The notes under the pieces were generated by a model. That model made no database searches and was not told where the DNA came from. It saw nothing but the letters and a program-made list of their open reading frames with translations. The translations under genes were made by a program, and so were the position numbers. This document shows positions 35,704 to 36,043 of a stretch of DNA of 36,043 nucleotides, piece after piece. Origin of the DNA: Phallusia fumigata (Eukaryota > Chordata > Ascidiacea > Phlebobranchia > Ascidiidae); NCBI GenBank assembly GCA_008931825.1, contig QXVZ01027685.1, positions 1 through 36,043 of the forward strand, given 5' to 3'. The stretch's first letter is position 1. Every line of letters starts with the position of its first letter.

Positions 35704-35869
35704 GAACATTGATCAAGTTTGGATTTGACAGGAGACCTCTTTCTTCGTATGACAGATGTTCGTTTCAAATCTCCGATTACTTGGCACAAATAGAAGCTGC
35801 GGCAGCAAAAGTAGTGGAAGAATTAGGTTGATATGCATCCATGTGATTAGAAGCATCACGTGCCAAATG
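35704..35869 (+). pseudogene. A10 exon, open to the family stop
   Basis: Both splice sites are intact. It is in phase with B10, with the same TGA after VVEELG. Confidence 0.5.
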
Positions 35870-35879
35870 TAAGTTAACA

Positions 35880-35920
35880 ATTGCTGAAGCTAACCAAGGC
35901 GCACACTGTTTAGTGTATAT
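35880..35920 (+). repeat. P4 hairpin, core mutated
   Basis: It matches 32143-32180, but the core is GCGCAC instead of GTGCAC. Confidence 0.45.
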
Positions 35921-35999
35921 CATAATTTTGCGATATGGTTTGCAAATGTACATAGTGATAAGTTTACATGTTTCTGTCTCTAGTACGTTTTTGTTTCAG

Positions 36000-36043
36000 G
36001 AACATTGATCAAGTTTGGATTTTGGACAGAGGACGCATGGAAG
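36000..36043 (+). pseudogene. A11 exon, cut by window end
   Basis: The acceptor TTTTTGTTTCAG is intact. The first ~25 bases match A10, then it diverges. The array evidently continues beyond the window. Confidence 0.45.

Noticed and set aside
28106-36043. CRISPR-like array of regularly spaced repeats
   Set aside because: Units are hundreds of bases long with splice sites and diverged spacers, unlike short direct repeats with unique spacers.

Overview
The window reads as AT-rich invertebrate nuclear DNA. It has GT/AG-type introns of roughly 60-300 bp with polypyrimidine tracts, decayed metazoan extracellular-domain exons (thrombospondin type 1), a tRNA-derived SINE-like head, and no operon-like or bacterial gene structure. 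A compact marine deuterostome, perhaps a tunicate, would fit, but this is a weak inference. No conventional long protein-coding gene is visible. Every splice-like signal I could orient lies on the + strand.

The window is dominated by duplicated exon cassettes in which exon bodies and splice sites can still be recognised. I use these labels. K is a thrombospondin-type-1 (TSP1) exon. G is a CCAAT-rich, promoter-like block containing a conserved ORF, followed by small exons e2 and e3. B', A', D, E and F are the exons of array 1 (about 7.6-22.1 kb, with scattered pieces to 27.9 kb). C, B and A are the exons of array 2 (28.1-36.0 kb). H is a separate repeat family beginning GGGTCCCCTTCC, with an internal ~125-bp tandem unit. 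A is homologous to A'+D+E, B to B', and C to F, so array 2 looks like a rearranged descendant of the array 1 cassette.

Layout: 0-3.2 kb holds H repeats with an internal tandem array. 3.7-7.0 kb holds two K-G-e2-e3 units. 7.5-15.0 kb holds tandem B'-A'-D-E-F cassettes. 15.2-16.7 kb holds a third G unit and remnants. 17.3-19.9 kb is a K-G-e2-e3-H unit, largely repeated at 23.5-25.9 kb. 20.1-22.1 kb holds further D/E/F cassettes. 22.2-28.0 kb is mainly H repeats with D/E fragments and the fifth K-G unit. From 28.1 kb to the end is array 2, with ten B exons of exactly 72 nt and eleven A exons, the last cut by the window edge.

Two observations stand out. First, one array-2 copy (29121-29619) is an intact three-exon model for a 79-residue protein, with ATG, canonical GT/AG sites, matching phases and a stop, while neighbouring copies are broken. 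Second, five intron families each carry an inverted repeat closing on a GTGCAC core (loop usually GGTGCACA). The stems differ completely between families but remain paired, often through G-U-compatible changes. This suggests a maintained structure or palindromic protein site in the introns. Most cassettes are probably pseudogenic or non-coding, so I mark them as exon remnants rather than genes.
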